DNA of 64,000 nucleotides from an uncultured Clostridia bacterium (GCA_934167445.1 CAKPKJ010000002.1:124001-188000); one strand, 5' to 3'. Positions 34,490 to 43,486 are shown, counted from the stretch's first letter. Numbers and translations: made by a program. Notes: generated by a model not told the origin, from the sequence alone.

Positions 34490-35272
34490 ATGAATGAATT
34501 AGATAAAAATGAGAACTATAATAATCAAAATTTTGAAGATATAAAACATATTGATGAAAACGGAATAGAATATTGGAATGCCAGAGAATTACAACTAGTT
34601 TTAAATTATAAAGAATGGAGAAAATTTGAAAATGTGATAAACAAAGCAAAAGAAGCTTGTAAGAATAGTGAGTTTAGTATAAATGAACATTTTGTCGACG
34701 TCGACAAGTTGTCGAAGCGTGCCAATAATGCAAAAGTATTAATAAAAGATTACAAATTAACACGTTATGCCTGTTATTTAATAGCACAAAACGGGGATGC
34801 AAGAAAAAAAGTTATTGCTCTTGCACAAACATATTTTGCAATCCAAACTAGAAAACAAGAAATTAGCGAAGAAGAATATACTTCATTAACAGAAGAGGAA
34901 AAGAGATTTTATCAAAGAAGCTTAACGAAGAAGGGAAATTATTCACTTAACAAAGCAGCTAAAAATGCGGGAGTTAAAAATTTTGATAAATTTCATAATG
35001 CAGGGTATAAAGGGCTATATAATGGAGAAACAGCTGCTGATATAGCTACAAGAAAAGGATTAAGATATAGAGAAGATATTTTAGATAATATGGGAAGTGA
35101 AGAGTTGGCAGCTAATTTATTTCGAATTACACAAACAGAGTCAAGATTAAAAAGAGATAAAGTTGATACAGAGAAGAAAGCTTGCGACACTCATAATAAA
35201 ATTGGGAAAATAGTTAGAGAAGCTATTAAACAAGCAGGGCGGAACTATGCCAGAGAAGTTACCTACACCTAA
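34490..35272 (+). CDS. DinD-like DNA-damage-inducible protein
   Basis: In the 260 residues, an N-terminal Bro-N/DinD-like region (IEYWNARELQLVLNYKEWRKF, given in part) is followed by LSKRANNAKVLIKDYKLTRYACYLIAQNGDARK, which is typical of DinD, then a KilA-like C-terminal half. E. coli DinD modulates RecA. The start is ATG 34490, nine bases after AGCGGAG; an in-frame TTG at 34481 abuts that site. It follows the tRNA pair directly and an SOS-like box precedes it. Confidence 0.85.
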   Translation: MNELDKNENYNNQNFEDIKHIDENGIEYWNARELQLVLNYKEWRKFENVINKAKEACKNSEFSINEHFVDVDKLSKRANNAKVLIKDYKLTRYACYLIAQNGDARKKVIALAQTYFAIQTRKQEISEEEYTSLTEEEKRFYQRSLTKKGNYSLNKAAKNAGVKNFDKFHNAGYKGLYNGETAADIATRKGLRYREDILDNMGSEELAANLFRITQTESRLKRDKVDTEKKACDTHNKIGKIVREAIKQAGRNYAREVTYT

Positions 35273-35394
35273 TAAGAGTCTAAAACAACTAGAAAAAGAA
35301 AATAAAAAGAGCTTGAAAAGTAATTAATAAATTGGCTACATATTGTAAAAATATATTCAAATAAAAATTGATAATAAAACAAGGCTGGTGAAAA

Positions 35395-36804
35395 ATGAAC
35401 ATATTTGAAATAAATCTTAGAAAACATATTCCAGAAGTTATTGAAATATACAGTGAAATTTTCGGAAGAGAAAATAAAAAACAAATTGCTGAAAAAATAA
35501 ATTCAGCTTATTATGTGTATTATTTAACAGTTGAAGGAGTAAAACGTTATAAAAATTATTTATTAGATTGCAAAGCAAAAAAATTATATGTAAAATATCT
35601 GAGAGAACTAGGTATTGATATTCCTGAAAATGATGAAGCAATAAGCCACTTAATTGGAAAATATGTGGATAAAACGGCACTTAGCATTCCAAGTGAAGTT
35701 CCTCTATATGGAGTGGCTCCATTTTTTATTAAATATGATAATCCATCAAATGACGAAATTGCTAGAAGAAATAAAATAAATTTTATTAATGCTTTTAGAG
35801 GAGAAGAATATGAAGAAATAGATGAGTGGTCATTTGACGAATTTTGCAAATCGCAAGAATATATAGAATTTCTCAAACAAATAAAACCATATTATGATGA
35901 ATATAAAAAGATAGAAAAAGAATACAGAAGATATGAAGCGGAAATAGCAACGATATATGACGAGTATATAAAAAGAGAAGAAAAAAGAAAAAGCACTTTT
36001 GATGACGAAGAATTAGATTATATATATAATTCAGATGAATTTAAAAGAAACTTTGACACAGACTTAATCTCAGAAGAATATAAAAGAAATTTTGCTATAT
36101 CAATGCTACTACAAAACGTGGCAGTATGTCCAACTAAACTAAAAAGAGAAAATAGAGAAAAATATATATCTATAATGTTATATACTCCTAAAAATGATGC
36201 TGGAGGAGTGTTAGATTTTATATATTTGCACGAAATGTGCCATATAATCGAAACAAGAAATGATAGAGTAGGTTTTGAAACAGAAGTATCTAAACAACCA
36301 GCTATAAATTTATATAATAGTAAATATAGAAAATATGAAAGATTAAATGAAACCGTTACAGATATGATTGCAGGAGAAGCATTAGAAATTGCAAAAGAAA
36401 AGGAATTGTATTTCTTTGAAGATAAAAAATATGCCAAAGCTGAAGGACACGAAAATATCAATACAAGTGAAATAAATAAAAAGATACTACAACCTTTATA
36501 TGATATGTATAGAAAAGAAATATTAGAAGTAATGTTAACTGGGGATAGACAAAAATTTATAGAAAAAATTGGAACAGAAAATTTTGAAGAAATAAATGAT
36601 ATATTAAATAAAGTTGATTATTTGGTATATGAAGGACTTATGAAAAGTTTGAAAAAGAAAGAGAGAGAAAAAAATAAAAAAGAAAATGCTAATGTTAAAG
36701 AATACAGAGAACAACTTAAGAGGTTGAAAAAAGTATATGCAAGGGTTGACAGAAGAAAAAACAAAACGACAATTAAAGCAAGCGAAGAGCTCAAAGAGCG
36801 ATAA
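35395..36804 (+). CDS. HExxH metallopeptidase-like protein of unknown family
   Basis: In the 469 residues, the zinc motif HEMCH sits in FIYLHEMCHIIETR at about residues 278-291, and a probable third ligand glutamate lies in LNETVTD about 46 residues later. This spacing fits a gluzincin-type peptidase. The N-terminal third is helical and unrecognised. The last 70 residues are Lys/Glu-rich and probably coiled. No signal peptide or membrane helix is seen. It sits between a DinD-like gene and a radical SAM enzyme and could be a processing protease for that cassette (inference). Confidence 0.7.
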   Translation: MNIFEINLRKHIPEVIEIYSEIFGRENKKQIAEKINSAYYVYYLTVEGVKRYKNYLLDCKAKKLYVKYLRELGIDIPENDEAISHLIGKYVDKTALSIPSEVPLYGVAPFFIKYDNPSNDEIARRNKINFINAFRGEEYEEIDEWSFDEFCKSQEYIEFLKQIKPYYDEYKKIEKEYRRYEAEIATIYDEYIKREEKRKSTFDDEELDYIYNSDEFKRNFDTDLISEEYKRNFAISMLLQNVAVCPTKLKRENREKYISIMLYTPKNDAGGVLDFIYLHEMCHIIETRNDRVGFETEVSKQPAINLYNSKYRKYERLNETVTDMIAGEALEIAKEKELYFFEDKKYAKAEGHENINTSEINKKILQPLYDMYRKEILEVMLTGDRQKFIEKIGTENFEEINDILNKVDYLVYEGLMKSLKKKEREKNKKENANVKEYREQLKRLKKVYARVDRRKNKTTIKASEELKER

Positions 36805-36852
36805 AAGCTGAAAATAGCCATTCACGGATTTAAAATTTATATTTGATATTGA

Positions 36853-36881
36853 TTGAAGATTATCTAAAGTTGTTGTATAAT
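36853..36881 (+). promoter_or_regulatory. Sigma-A promoter of the radical SAM gene
   Basis: TTGAAG at 36853-36858 and TATAAT at 36876-36881 have a 17-base spacer. The predicted transcript starts within a few bases of the AAGGAG ribosome binding site, so the leader is minimal. Confidence 0.75.
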
Positions 36882-36900
36882 ATGCACTAAGGAGATAAAA

Positions 36901-38013
36901 ATGGAATATATAATTTACTTAACAGAAAAATGTAATTTGAATTGTACATATTGCTATGAAAATAAAAGAAATAAAGATATTTTATTTGACAGCATAAAAA
37001 AACTAATTGATTATGAAATAGAAAGAAAAGAAAAATATGCTATTATAGATTTTTATGGTGGAGAACCGCTATTAAAAAAAGATGTTATAAGAGATACTAT
37101 TGAATATATAAAAACTAAAAAAAGCAAAACTAGATTTTATTATGGAATAACAACAAATGGAACATTATTAGATGATGAATTTATAAAATATATGTCAAAA
37201 AATAATTTTGTTAATATTGCATATAGCATAGATGGAACAGAAGAAACACAAAATTTGAATAGACAAACAATTTATGGTGAAGAGACTTTTAAAATTGTTG
37301 AAAAAAATGCAAAAAAGCTTTTGAAAACGTTTGATGATGCTATAGCTATGACTGTAGTAACCAAGAATAACTTATTGAAATTAAGTGAAAATGTCAAATA
37401 CTTATTTGAACTTGGATTTAAAACAATAAATTTATTATTCGATTATTCACAAGACTGGAATGATGAAGATTTAAAAGATATAATAGAACAGTATGGAAAA
37501 GTAACACAAATATATGAAGAGAAAATCTTACAAGAAGATGATGTGCAAATCCCAGTGATTGATGATAAAATAAAAACATATATAGATGAAAATTACAATT
37601 GTAATGAAAACTGTAATTTAGGAAAAAGTACTATAGTTGTGGGAGTTGATGGAAATTTTTATCCTTGTATACAATTTGTAAATAATTATAGATTTATTAT
37701 AGGAAACTGCAAGGACGGAATTGATGTAAAAGCTAAAATAAATTTGATTAAAGAAAATAACAAAGAAAACGAAATATGTAAGAAATGTGCTATTAGAACA
37801 AGGTGTAAGCATATGTGTGCTTGTAGAAATTATAGTTTAACTAATAATATACAGGAATTATCACCAATAGTATGTGAAACTGAAAAGATTTTAATTGAAG
37901 TATCTGATAAAATGGCTGAAAGGTTATATAAACAAAACTCAAAAACATTTATACAAAAGTTTTATAACGAAAATTATAATTGGATTAAAGAAATATCAAA
38001 AACAAGAAAGTAA
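36901..38013 (+). CDS. Radical SAM/SPASM domain enzyme
   Basis: In the 370 residues, the SAM cluster motif CNLNCTYC (Cys11, Cys15, Cys18) is almost at the N-terminus, followed by FYGGEPLL and ITTNGTLL of the radical SAM barrel. The C-terminal SPASM region has CNLG, DGNFYPCIQF, GNC, then CKKCAIRTRCKHMCACRNY and a final Cys, enough for two auxiliary iron-sulfur clusters. Relatives modify peptides or activate sulfatases. No separate RiPP recognition domain precedes the barrel. Its neighbours are a metallopeptidase and a small membrane protein. Confidence 0.9.
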   Translation: MEYIIYLTEKCNLNCTYCYENKRNKDILFDSIKKLIDYEIERKEKYAIIDFYGGEPLLKKDVIRDTIEYIKTKKSKTRFYYGITTNGTLLDDEFIKYMSKNNFVNIAYSIDGTEETQNLNRQTIYGEETFKIVEKNAKKLLKTFDDAIAMTVVTKNNLLKLSENVKYLFELGFKTINLLFDYSQDWNDEDLKDIIEQYGKVTQIYEEKILQEDDVQIPVIDDKIKTYIDENYNCNENCNLGKSTIVVGVDGNFYPCIQFVNNYRFIIGNCKDGIDVKAKINLIKENNKENEICKKCAIRTRCKHMCACRNYSLTNNIQELSPIVCETEKILIEVSDKMAERLYKQNSKTFIQKFYNENYNWIKEISKTRK

Positions 38014-38028
38014 AAGAGGGAAATAATT

Positions 38029-38457
38029 ATGGAAATAAAAAATGTTGCTAATGAAAATAAAATGAAATATCCAACAAAAAAGCAGATTAAAAAAGATAAG
38101 ATATTAGATAATATTCCAAGTAAATGGAGGAAAATAGGAATATCTTCTTTAGTAATGATGATGATAATGAAAGGCACGTCATTGGCGGTGGATCCAGCTC
38201 ATATACATACTATCGAAGGCGATACAAGTGGAATCGAAATGACGCCTTTTACAAAAATAAAAATTTTTGGAACACTAACATTACCATTCATAATATTTAT
38301 TATAACAGGAGTAATAATATTAATAAATAAATTTAAAGCTAGAAAACAAGTCAATTCTAAGAAAACAAAAAGATGGGTAGAGATTCTTTGTGCAATTTCT
38401 GCGATAATATGTGCTATTGAAATATGGTGGGGATTTATAATGCCTTACATAGATTAG
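38029..38457 (+). CDS. Small membrane protein next to the radical SAM enzyme
   Basis: The 142 residues have a basic N-terminus (MKYPTKKQIKKDKILDNIP), a first hydrophobic segment (about 37-53) ending SLA, then DPAHIHTIEGDTSGIEM, then two membrane helices (about 78-100 and 114-136). The layout could be a signal-like segment with an exposed His/Asp/Glu-rich loop. It lies 15 bases after the radical SAM gene. It may be the substrate or a transporter-like partner of that enzyme; no family was recognised. Confidence 0.7.
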   Translation: MEIKNVANENKMKYPTKKQIKKDKILDNIPSKWRKIGISSLVMMMIMKGTSLAVDPAHIHTIEGDTSGIEMTPFTKIKIFGTLTLPFIIFIITGVIILINKFKARKQVNSKKTKRWVEILCAISAIICAIEIWWGFIMPYID

Positions 38458-38497
38458 GCAAAGCAGTATAGCATAGAATAAATATACTAAAAAAGCT

Positions 38498-38529
38498 GAG
38501 GTAGAAAACTTTTAAAGTTTTTCAACCTC
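38498..38529 (-). terminator. Bidirectional terminator between the radical SAM operon and tmcAL
   Basis: GAGGT-A-GAAAACTT pairs with AAGTTTTTC-A-ACCTC around a short TTA loop. On the minus strand it is followed by AGCTTTTTTAG, a proper T tract, so it ends tmcAL transcripts. On the plus strand the T tract is weak. Confidence 0.75.
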
Positions 38530-38572
38530 AACTATTTGCATAGAGCCATTCTATATACTTAATTAAATAATT

Positions 38573-39808
38573 CTACATTGTAATTATTTTTTTAGTAAAA
38601 TCCATATTACTGCAAGAATCAAAGTCATATCCAATCGAATAAATGTTAGTAGCACAAACATCTTTTTCAAGCATTAACCTAAGATTTTTATTTGTAGAAG
38701 TATCGGCAAAACGTTTTACAGAAGTTATAATATCAAGTTTAGGGTTGGCTTTAGCAATTTCAGAAAGTAAGAATTGTCCTCGTTTAGTAAAACCTAATAC
38801 TCTAATATATGGAGTTTGCACTTTTTTTGATAGTGCCATGTCTTTTTTTGTTATTCCAAGTAAACTATACAGCAAAATTCTCTGAATTCTGGTAGAAGTA
38901 TATCTTTTGGATTTTATAAGTGATAAAAATTCAGTTATAGTATTACAAGAATTAGCTGCTTTTTTTAAAGAATGTTCTAAACCTTCTGAAACATCAGGGA
39001 GTTCTTTGATTTCATCTAAAGTCATTTTTCTTAAATTATAAATTATTTGCCTTTCAAAAACTGAAATGTCAGGAATGATATGACCTTGTTTTATATTATC
39101 AATTAAAATTCCATAGCTAGGAGCTGGAACTAATTTTCTTAATGCTTTAAAATTTCCATTTTTAACAATGTTTCTAATAGCAGTGGCACTTGCAATGTTT
39201 CCAGAATAAGAAACATCATTATAACCAGCTTCAAATCGTGTAATAGCAACAGGTTCGATTATACTGTTATTTTTTTTCAATGCTTTCATATATTCTAATC
39301 CTAAAATGTTATTAGGATTGTTTAAAATATTTAAATATTTTCTGATATTACCTAGATACAACATTAAAGCATTTTCACGAGCTTTAGGGAAAGAAATTCC
39401 TTTTTTTAATTCACTAGATAATAATAGTCTGTAAGCTTTAGGTTCTTTATATAATACATCAGCAATTGGACTAAGAATATCCATATCTGAAGTTTCAGCT
39501 CCGAAAGCTAGATAATCGACTACTTTTAAGGAGTTTAATATTTTTACAGCACCATCAGCAAAGTTTTCTGCACTAGATGTTGCATATAAAGTAGGAAGTT
39601 CTAAAACTAAGTCAATACCACAATTTAATGCAATTTCAGCTCTAGACCATTTGTCTATAATGGCAGTACTACCACGTTGAGTAAAATTACCACTCATAAT
39701 AGCAACAGTATATGAAGAACCTGTGAGCTTTTTGGCTTGTTCTAAATGATATAAATGACCATTATGGAATGGATTATATTCAGCAATAATTCCTAAAACT
39801 TTTCCCAT
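38573..39808 (-). CDS. tmcAL: tRNA(Met) cytidine acetate ligase
   Basis: TmcAL (YlbM family) uses acetate and ATP to acetylate C34 of elongator tRNA-Met. From ATG 39808 (AAGGAGG site) it has 411 residues. The nucleotidyltransferase motif is AEYNPFHNGH near residue 10, with SGNFTQRGSTAIIDKWSRA and ITRFEAGYND further on. The reading frame stays open far upstream over rnhA, but that part is not conserved. A tRNA-Met gene lies 4.4 kb away. Confidence 0.95.
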   Translation of the reverse strand: MGKVLGIIAEYNPFHNGHLYHLEQAKKLTGSSYTVAIMSGNFTQRGSTAIIDKWSRAEIALNCGIDLVLELPTLYATSSAENFADGAVKILNSLKVVDYLAFGAETSDMDILSPIADVLYKEPKAYRLLLSSELKKGISFPKARENALMLYLGNIRKYLNILNNPNNILGLEYMKALKKNNSIIEPVAITRFEAGYNDVSYSGNIASATAIRNIVKNGNFKALRKLVPAPSYGILIDNIKQGHIIPDISVFERQIIYNLRKMTLDEIKELPDVSEGLEHSLKKAANSCNTITEFLSLIKSKRYTSTRIQRILLYSLLGITKKDMALSKKVQTPYIRVLGFTKRGQFLLSEIAKANPKLDIITSVKRFADTSTNKNLRLMLEKDVCATNIYSIGYDFDSCSNMDFTKKIITM

Positions 39809-39950
39809 TATTTCCTCCTTGTATAAATTGATTTTTACTGTTATAATACTATCATAAAAAATAGAAAAAAACAATTGTAATTTAAAGTATAAAACTAATA
39901 TAGTATAAAACAATAGGTTTATAGGCAAATCCTTTAATAAAAACCTAAAT

Positions 39951-40001
39951 ATATTAAATAAGGAGAATATGATACTTATAGATATCATAAAAGAAAAAAT
40001 G
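39951..40001 (+). promoter_or_regulatory. rnhA translation-initiation region resembling that of folD
   Basis: ATATTAAATAAGGAGA followed by ATATG, then the hairpin ATGATA-loop-TATCAT and AAAGAAAAAATGG. The same order, with 20 of 21 identical bases in the first part, precedes folD. This leaves two candidate rnhA starts, ATG 39969 and ATG 39999. Confidence 0.4.
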
Positions 40002-40427
40002 GATAAAGTTGTAATATATACAGATGGAGCTTGTTCTGGAAATCCAGGTCCAGGGGGATGGGGAGCTGTACTGATATATAAAGATAATAGAAAAGAAATT
40101 TCAGGAGGAAAAAAAGATACAACAAATAATATAATGGAATTAACAGCAGTTGTTGAAGCATTAAAATTGTTAAAACATCCTTGTGAAGTAGAATTATACA
40201 GTGACAGTGCATATATTGTGAATAGTTTTACACAAGGCTGGATATACGGCTGGATAAAAAATAATTGGAAAACCTCATCTAAAGAACCGGTAAAAAACAA
40301 AGAGATTTGGCAAGAATTATATAATTTAACAAAAATACATAAAGTTGCATTTAACAAAGTAAAAGGCCATAGTGATAATGAACTAAATAATAGATGTGAT
40401 GAATTAGCACGTAATGCTATTCCATAA
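39969..40427 (+). CDS. rnhA: Ribonuclease HI
   Basis: Cleaves the RNA strand of RNA-DNA hybrids. In the 152 residues, the core VVIYTDGACSGNPGPGGWGA (catalytic Asp), the MELTAVVEAL glutamate, YSDSAYIVN and GHSDNELNNRCDELA complete the D-E-D-D set. The first ten residues MILIDIIKEK are extra compared with the family; the ATG at 39999 would remove them. Confidence 0.95.
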   Translation: MILIDIIKEKMDKVVIYTDGACSGNPGPGGWGAVLIYKDNRKEISGGKKDTTNNIMELTAVVEALKLLKHPCEVELYSDSAYIVNSFTQGWIYGWIKNNWKTSSKEPVKNKEIWQELYNLTKIHKVAFNKVKGHSDNELNNRCDELARNAIP

Positions 40428-40459
40428 ATATTACAATTCAATGACATAAAATAAAAACC

Positions 40460-40488
40460 TTGAAAAAGCTAAATGTTTTAAGTATAAT
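40460..40488 (+). promoter_or_regulatory. Sigma-A promoter upstream of the HD-like gene
   Basis: TTGAAA at 40460-40465 and TATAAT at 40483-40488 have a 17-base spacer. The gene starts 112 bases later, so a leader of about 105 nt is predicted. Confidence 0.7.
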
Positions 40489-40599
40489 AAAATTGTAGAA
40501 AAATGGAACATAAGAAAAATGAAAAACGTTTAATAAATAATTGATATATATTTTTTTGTTAAATGATTTTAACTCAAAAGAGGAAGGAATGAAAATAAA

Positions 40600-41394
40600 A
40601 TGAACACTTTTGCTGAATATATTTTAGAAGAACAAGATTTAGCAGCTAAAATGGAAATTGTATATTATTTATCAAAGAAATCAAAAATATTTTTTGACAA
40701 ATCTGTAGTATTTAAAACAGAAATAGCAAGAATGTTTTTAAATTATGCCAAACTAGATATTGATAAGAACCTAATATTAACAGCATGCTTATTGTGTAAT
40801 GTAAAAAAAATAAATAATGCTCAAGATATAGAAAGTGTTCATACATATGCAAAAAAGGGAGCCGAATATTTATCTGGACTAGGATTTAACAAAAGATTTT
40901 GCAAAATTTGTGAAGAAGTTAATAGATATAGCGGAAGTAATCCGAGGGAAAGAGAAAGTGATATATTAGAGCTTGTAGAACAATTTGGCGGAATGCTATT
41001 AGATAGGCCAGAAAGAATTGGATTCAAACCAGATGAGGCCCTTGTTTTATTAGAACATAGAAATTTAAAAGATACATACAATAGATATCTTGACATCTTT
41101 ATGGATTTTGTTAATTTTCTAGAAAAAATTAATATGAGCGAACTAACTAGTATGCCAGCATTAAGGCGACTTGTAAAAATACATAATGAAACTACAAGTA
41201 TAATGGATTTTATAAAAGAAGTAGTATATAATTATGAACCTAAAATAGATAAACTTACAGAAAAACAAATGAACAAACTATCAAAAGAAATGTTCGAAGA
41301 TTTAGAAAATCCTAATAGACCTTTGTTTAGTGAAGAAGCTGCACAAAGAGTTATGAGACATATTAATGAAGAAACTATAAAAATAAAAGAGTAA
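40600..41394 (+). CDS. Degenerate HD-domain-like protein
   Basis: The 264 residues are all helical by composition. The segment ILTACLLCNVKKINNAQ...VHTYAKKGAEYLSGLGFNKRFCKICEEVNRY has the helical pattern of an HD phosphohydrolase, but the metal-binding HD pair is not there (CNVKK replaces the usual H-D-I-GK). It is probably a non-catalytic relative. It precedes an EndoQ-like gene by 89 bases. Function is unknown. Confidence 0.65.
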   Translation: MNTFAEYILEEQDLAAKMEIVYYLSKKSKIFFDKSVVFKTEIARMFLNYAKLDIDKNLILTACLLCNVKKINNAQDIESVHTYAKKGAEYLSGLGFNKRFCKICEEVNRYSGSNPRERESDILELVEQFGGMLLDRPERIGFKPDEALVLLEHRNLKDTYNRYLDIFMDFVNFLEKINMSELTSMPALRRLVKIHNETTSIMDFIKEVVYNYEPKIDKLTEKQMNKLSKEMFEDLENPNRPLFSEEAAQRVMRHINEETIKIKE

Positions 41395-41483
41395 AATAAG
41401 CAGTTTGAATAAAAATAAGTATTTAAATTAAAATAAGCATTTAGTGTTTTATAAAAAAATAATGCAAAACATGGAGGAAGAAA

Positions 41484-42680
41484 ATGTACGAAATATTTGC
41501 AGATTTACATGTACACATAGGAAGAAGTGAAAACGGAAAACCAATAAAAATAACAGCAGCAAGGTCTTTAAATTTTGCAAACATTGCAAAAGAATGTGCT
41601 GATAGAAAAGGAATAAACGTAGTAGGAATAATAGATTGTGCATCACCTTATGTTATAGAAGACATAGAAAATTTTTTAAAAACAGGTGAAGCATACGAAC
41701 TAGAAGATGGAGGAATTATATATAAAGATAAAGTATGTATAATTTTAGGAAGTGAAGTAGAAACATCAGAAAAAGGTAGAAATGGGAAATCAGGAAGTGC
41801 ACATAATTTATGCTATTTTCCACACTTAAGTGATATAAAAGGTTTTTCAAATGAATTAAGCCATCATTTGAAAAACATAACATTAAGTACACAAAGAACG
41901 GATTTATCAGGATATGATTTAATAGATATGGTAGAAAAATATAACGGAATATTAGTTCCTGCACATATATTTACACCACATAAAAGTTATTATGGGAATT
42001 GTACAGATAGATTGGAATATGTATTCAAAGAAAAATTTGATAAGATATTTGCAGTAGAATTAGGACTAAGTTCAGATACATTTTTAGCAGATGAAATTTC
42101 AGAAATAGAAAAAAGAGCATTTTTAACTAATTCAGATGCACATTCTTTACCTAAAATAGCAAGAGAATATAACAAAATGTTAGTTGAAGATATATCGTTT
42201 AAAGAAATTGTAAAAGCTATGAAAAACGAAGATGGCAGAAAAATTATTGCAAATTATGGATTAGACCCTAAACTTGGAAAATATCACAGGACATATTGCG
42301 ATGATTGCAATGAAACTATAGAAACAAAAGAACCTGTTGAAAAATGTCCAATGTGTGGAGGAAAAAATGTAACATTTGGAGTTTTTGATAGAATAGAGTT
42401 AATAAAAGATAAAAAACAAACAAAAAGCCCTAAAAATAGGCCACCATATATATATCAAATTCCACTTGGATTTATACCAGGAGTTGGTGGAAAAACAATT
42501 CAAAAATTGTTAGATAATTTTGAAACTGAAATGAATATATTACATAAACTTACAAAAGATGATATAGAAATGGTAGTTGGAGAAAAAGTTGCAAATAATA
42601 TAGAAAATGCAATAAGGGGAAATTGTGAAGTACATGCTGGTGGTGGCGGAAATTACGGAAAAGTCACTGTAAAAAAATAA
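41484..42680 (+). CDS. Endonuclease Q-like protein (PHP nuclease)
   Basis: EndoQ nicks DNA 5' to uracil, hypoxanthine and similar damage. In the 398 residues, the PHP domain starts FADLHVHIGRSENGK (metal ligand H-x-H), with GSEVET, PAHIFTP and NSDAHSL later. A four-cysteine zinc finger (CDDC...CPMC) lies near 270-290, and a helix-hairpin-helix region (IPGVGGKTIQKLL) follows. All three EndoQ parts are present in the right order. Confidence 0.88.
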   Translation: MYEIFADLHVHIGRSENGKPIKITAARSLNFANIAKECADRKGINVVGIIDCASPYVIEDIENFLKTGEAYELEDGGIIYKDKVCIILGSEVETSEKGRNGKSGSAHNLCYFPHLSDIKGFSNELSHHLKNITLSTQRTDLSGYDLIDMVEKYNGILVPAHIFTPHKSYYGNCTDRLEYVFKEKFDKIFAVELGLSSDTFLADEISEIEKRAFLTNSDAHSLPKIAREYNKMLVEDISFKEIVKAMKNEDGRKIIANYGLDPKLGKYHRTYCDDCNETIETKEPVEKCPMCGGKNVTFGVFDRIELIKDKKQTKSPKNRPPYIYQIPLGFIPGVGGKTIQKLLDNFETEMNILHKLTKDDIEMVVGEKVANNIENAIRGNCEVHAGGGGNYGKVTVKK

Positions 42681-42695
42681 AATGTAGAGTTCTAA

Positions 42696-42745
42696 AAATC
42701 TCTTTATCGAATACACATTATGTATAAAAGATAAGGAGATTTTTT
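42696..42745 (+). promoter_or_regulatory. Hairpin that terminates the EndoQ-like gene and covers the spoIIM binding site
   Basis: AAATCTCTTTATC (42696-42708) pairs with GATAAGGAGATTT (42730-42742) over 13 bp with one T-G pair, followed by TTT and then the spoIIM ATG. The AAGGAG ribosome binding site is wholly inside the 3' arm. Read-through transcripts would hide the site; a transcript starting inside the loop would expose it. Confidence 0.65.
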
Positions 42746-43381
42746 ATGAAAAATGTTATATTAAAAGTGAAAGAAATAATAAGACAAAATATTATAAACA
42801 ACAAGAAAGAATACATACTAACAGCTTTGATATTTATTATAGGAATATTTTTAGGTGTTTTCTTTATAAATAATATTCAAGAAAGTCAAAGAACAGAAAT
42901 ATCAGATTATTTAAAACATTTTATAGAACAAATGAAAAACATAGAAAAGTTAAATAGTCTAAGTCTATTAAAAACGAGTGTAATACAAAATATAATATTA
43001 GCAGTATCTTTATGGTTTTTTGGAACAACTGTAATAGGCATACCGATAGTATTGGGAATAGTATTATATAGAGGTTTTTGTTTTGGATATACAATTGCTG
43101 TATCAGTTACCATACTTGGAATAACCAAAGGAACTATTTTTTCATTAGTGAATTTCTTGTTGCCAAGTATATTGTTAATACCTGCGATGTTAGCGATAGC
43201 TGTTAGTGGAATGAAATTATATAGGTCAATAACAAAAGACAAAAGAAGAGAAAATATAAAATTAGAGATATTTAGGCATACAATATTTTCATTAGTTATG
43301 TTAATTTTTATGTTAGTGGCATCTGTCTTGGAAGTAAGCATTTCTGCCAATATATTGAAAGGAATAATTAAATATTTTTAA
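42746..43381 (+). CDS. spoIIM: Stage II sporulation protein M
   Basis: SpoIIM works with SpoIID and SpoIIP in engulfment of the forespore. The 211 residues hold about five membrane helices, with a first cytosolic stretch, ALIFIIGIFLGVFF, and the conserved middle FGTTVIGIPIVLGIVLYRGFCFGYT (in part). Its ribosome binding site is buried in a terminator-like hairpin. Confidence 0.93.
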   Translation: MKNVILKVKEIIRQNIINNKKEYILTALIFIIGIFLGVFFINNIQESQRTEISDYLKHFIEQMKNIEKLNSLSLLKTSVIQNIILAVSLWFFGTTVIGIPIVLGIVLYRGFCFGYTIAVSVTILGITKGTIFSLVNFLLPSILLIPAMLAIAVSGMKLYRSITKDKRRENIKLEIFRHTIFSLVMLIFMLVASVLEVSISANILKGIIKYF

Positions 43382-43400
43382 GGAAAATTGCCAAAATGTA

Positions 43401-43429
43401 TTTACTTTTTTCAAATAGTTTGATATAAC
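43401..43429 (+). promoter_or_regulatory. Likely promoter of xerD
   Basis: TTTACT at 43401-43406 and TATAAC at 43424-43429 have a 17-base spacer, 58 bases before xerD. Confidence 0.5.
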
Positions 43430-43486
43430 ATATATGGTTTATGTAAATAAATTATTTTTAATATAGATGATAGGGGTAGAGAGAAA

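Noticed and set aside
36805..38572. Copy of the tRNA-Tyr 3' end as right attachment site of the island
   Set aside because: I looked for the GGTTCGAATCC...CCCACCA end downstream and did not find it.
39809..40447. N-terminal extension of the minus-strand tmcAL frame over rnhA
   Set aside because: The extra 200 residues are the antisense of rnhA and the true start has AAGGAGG directly upstream.
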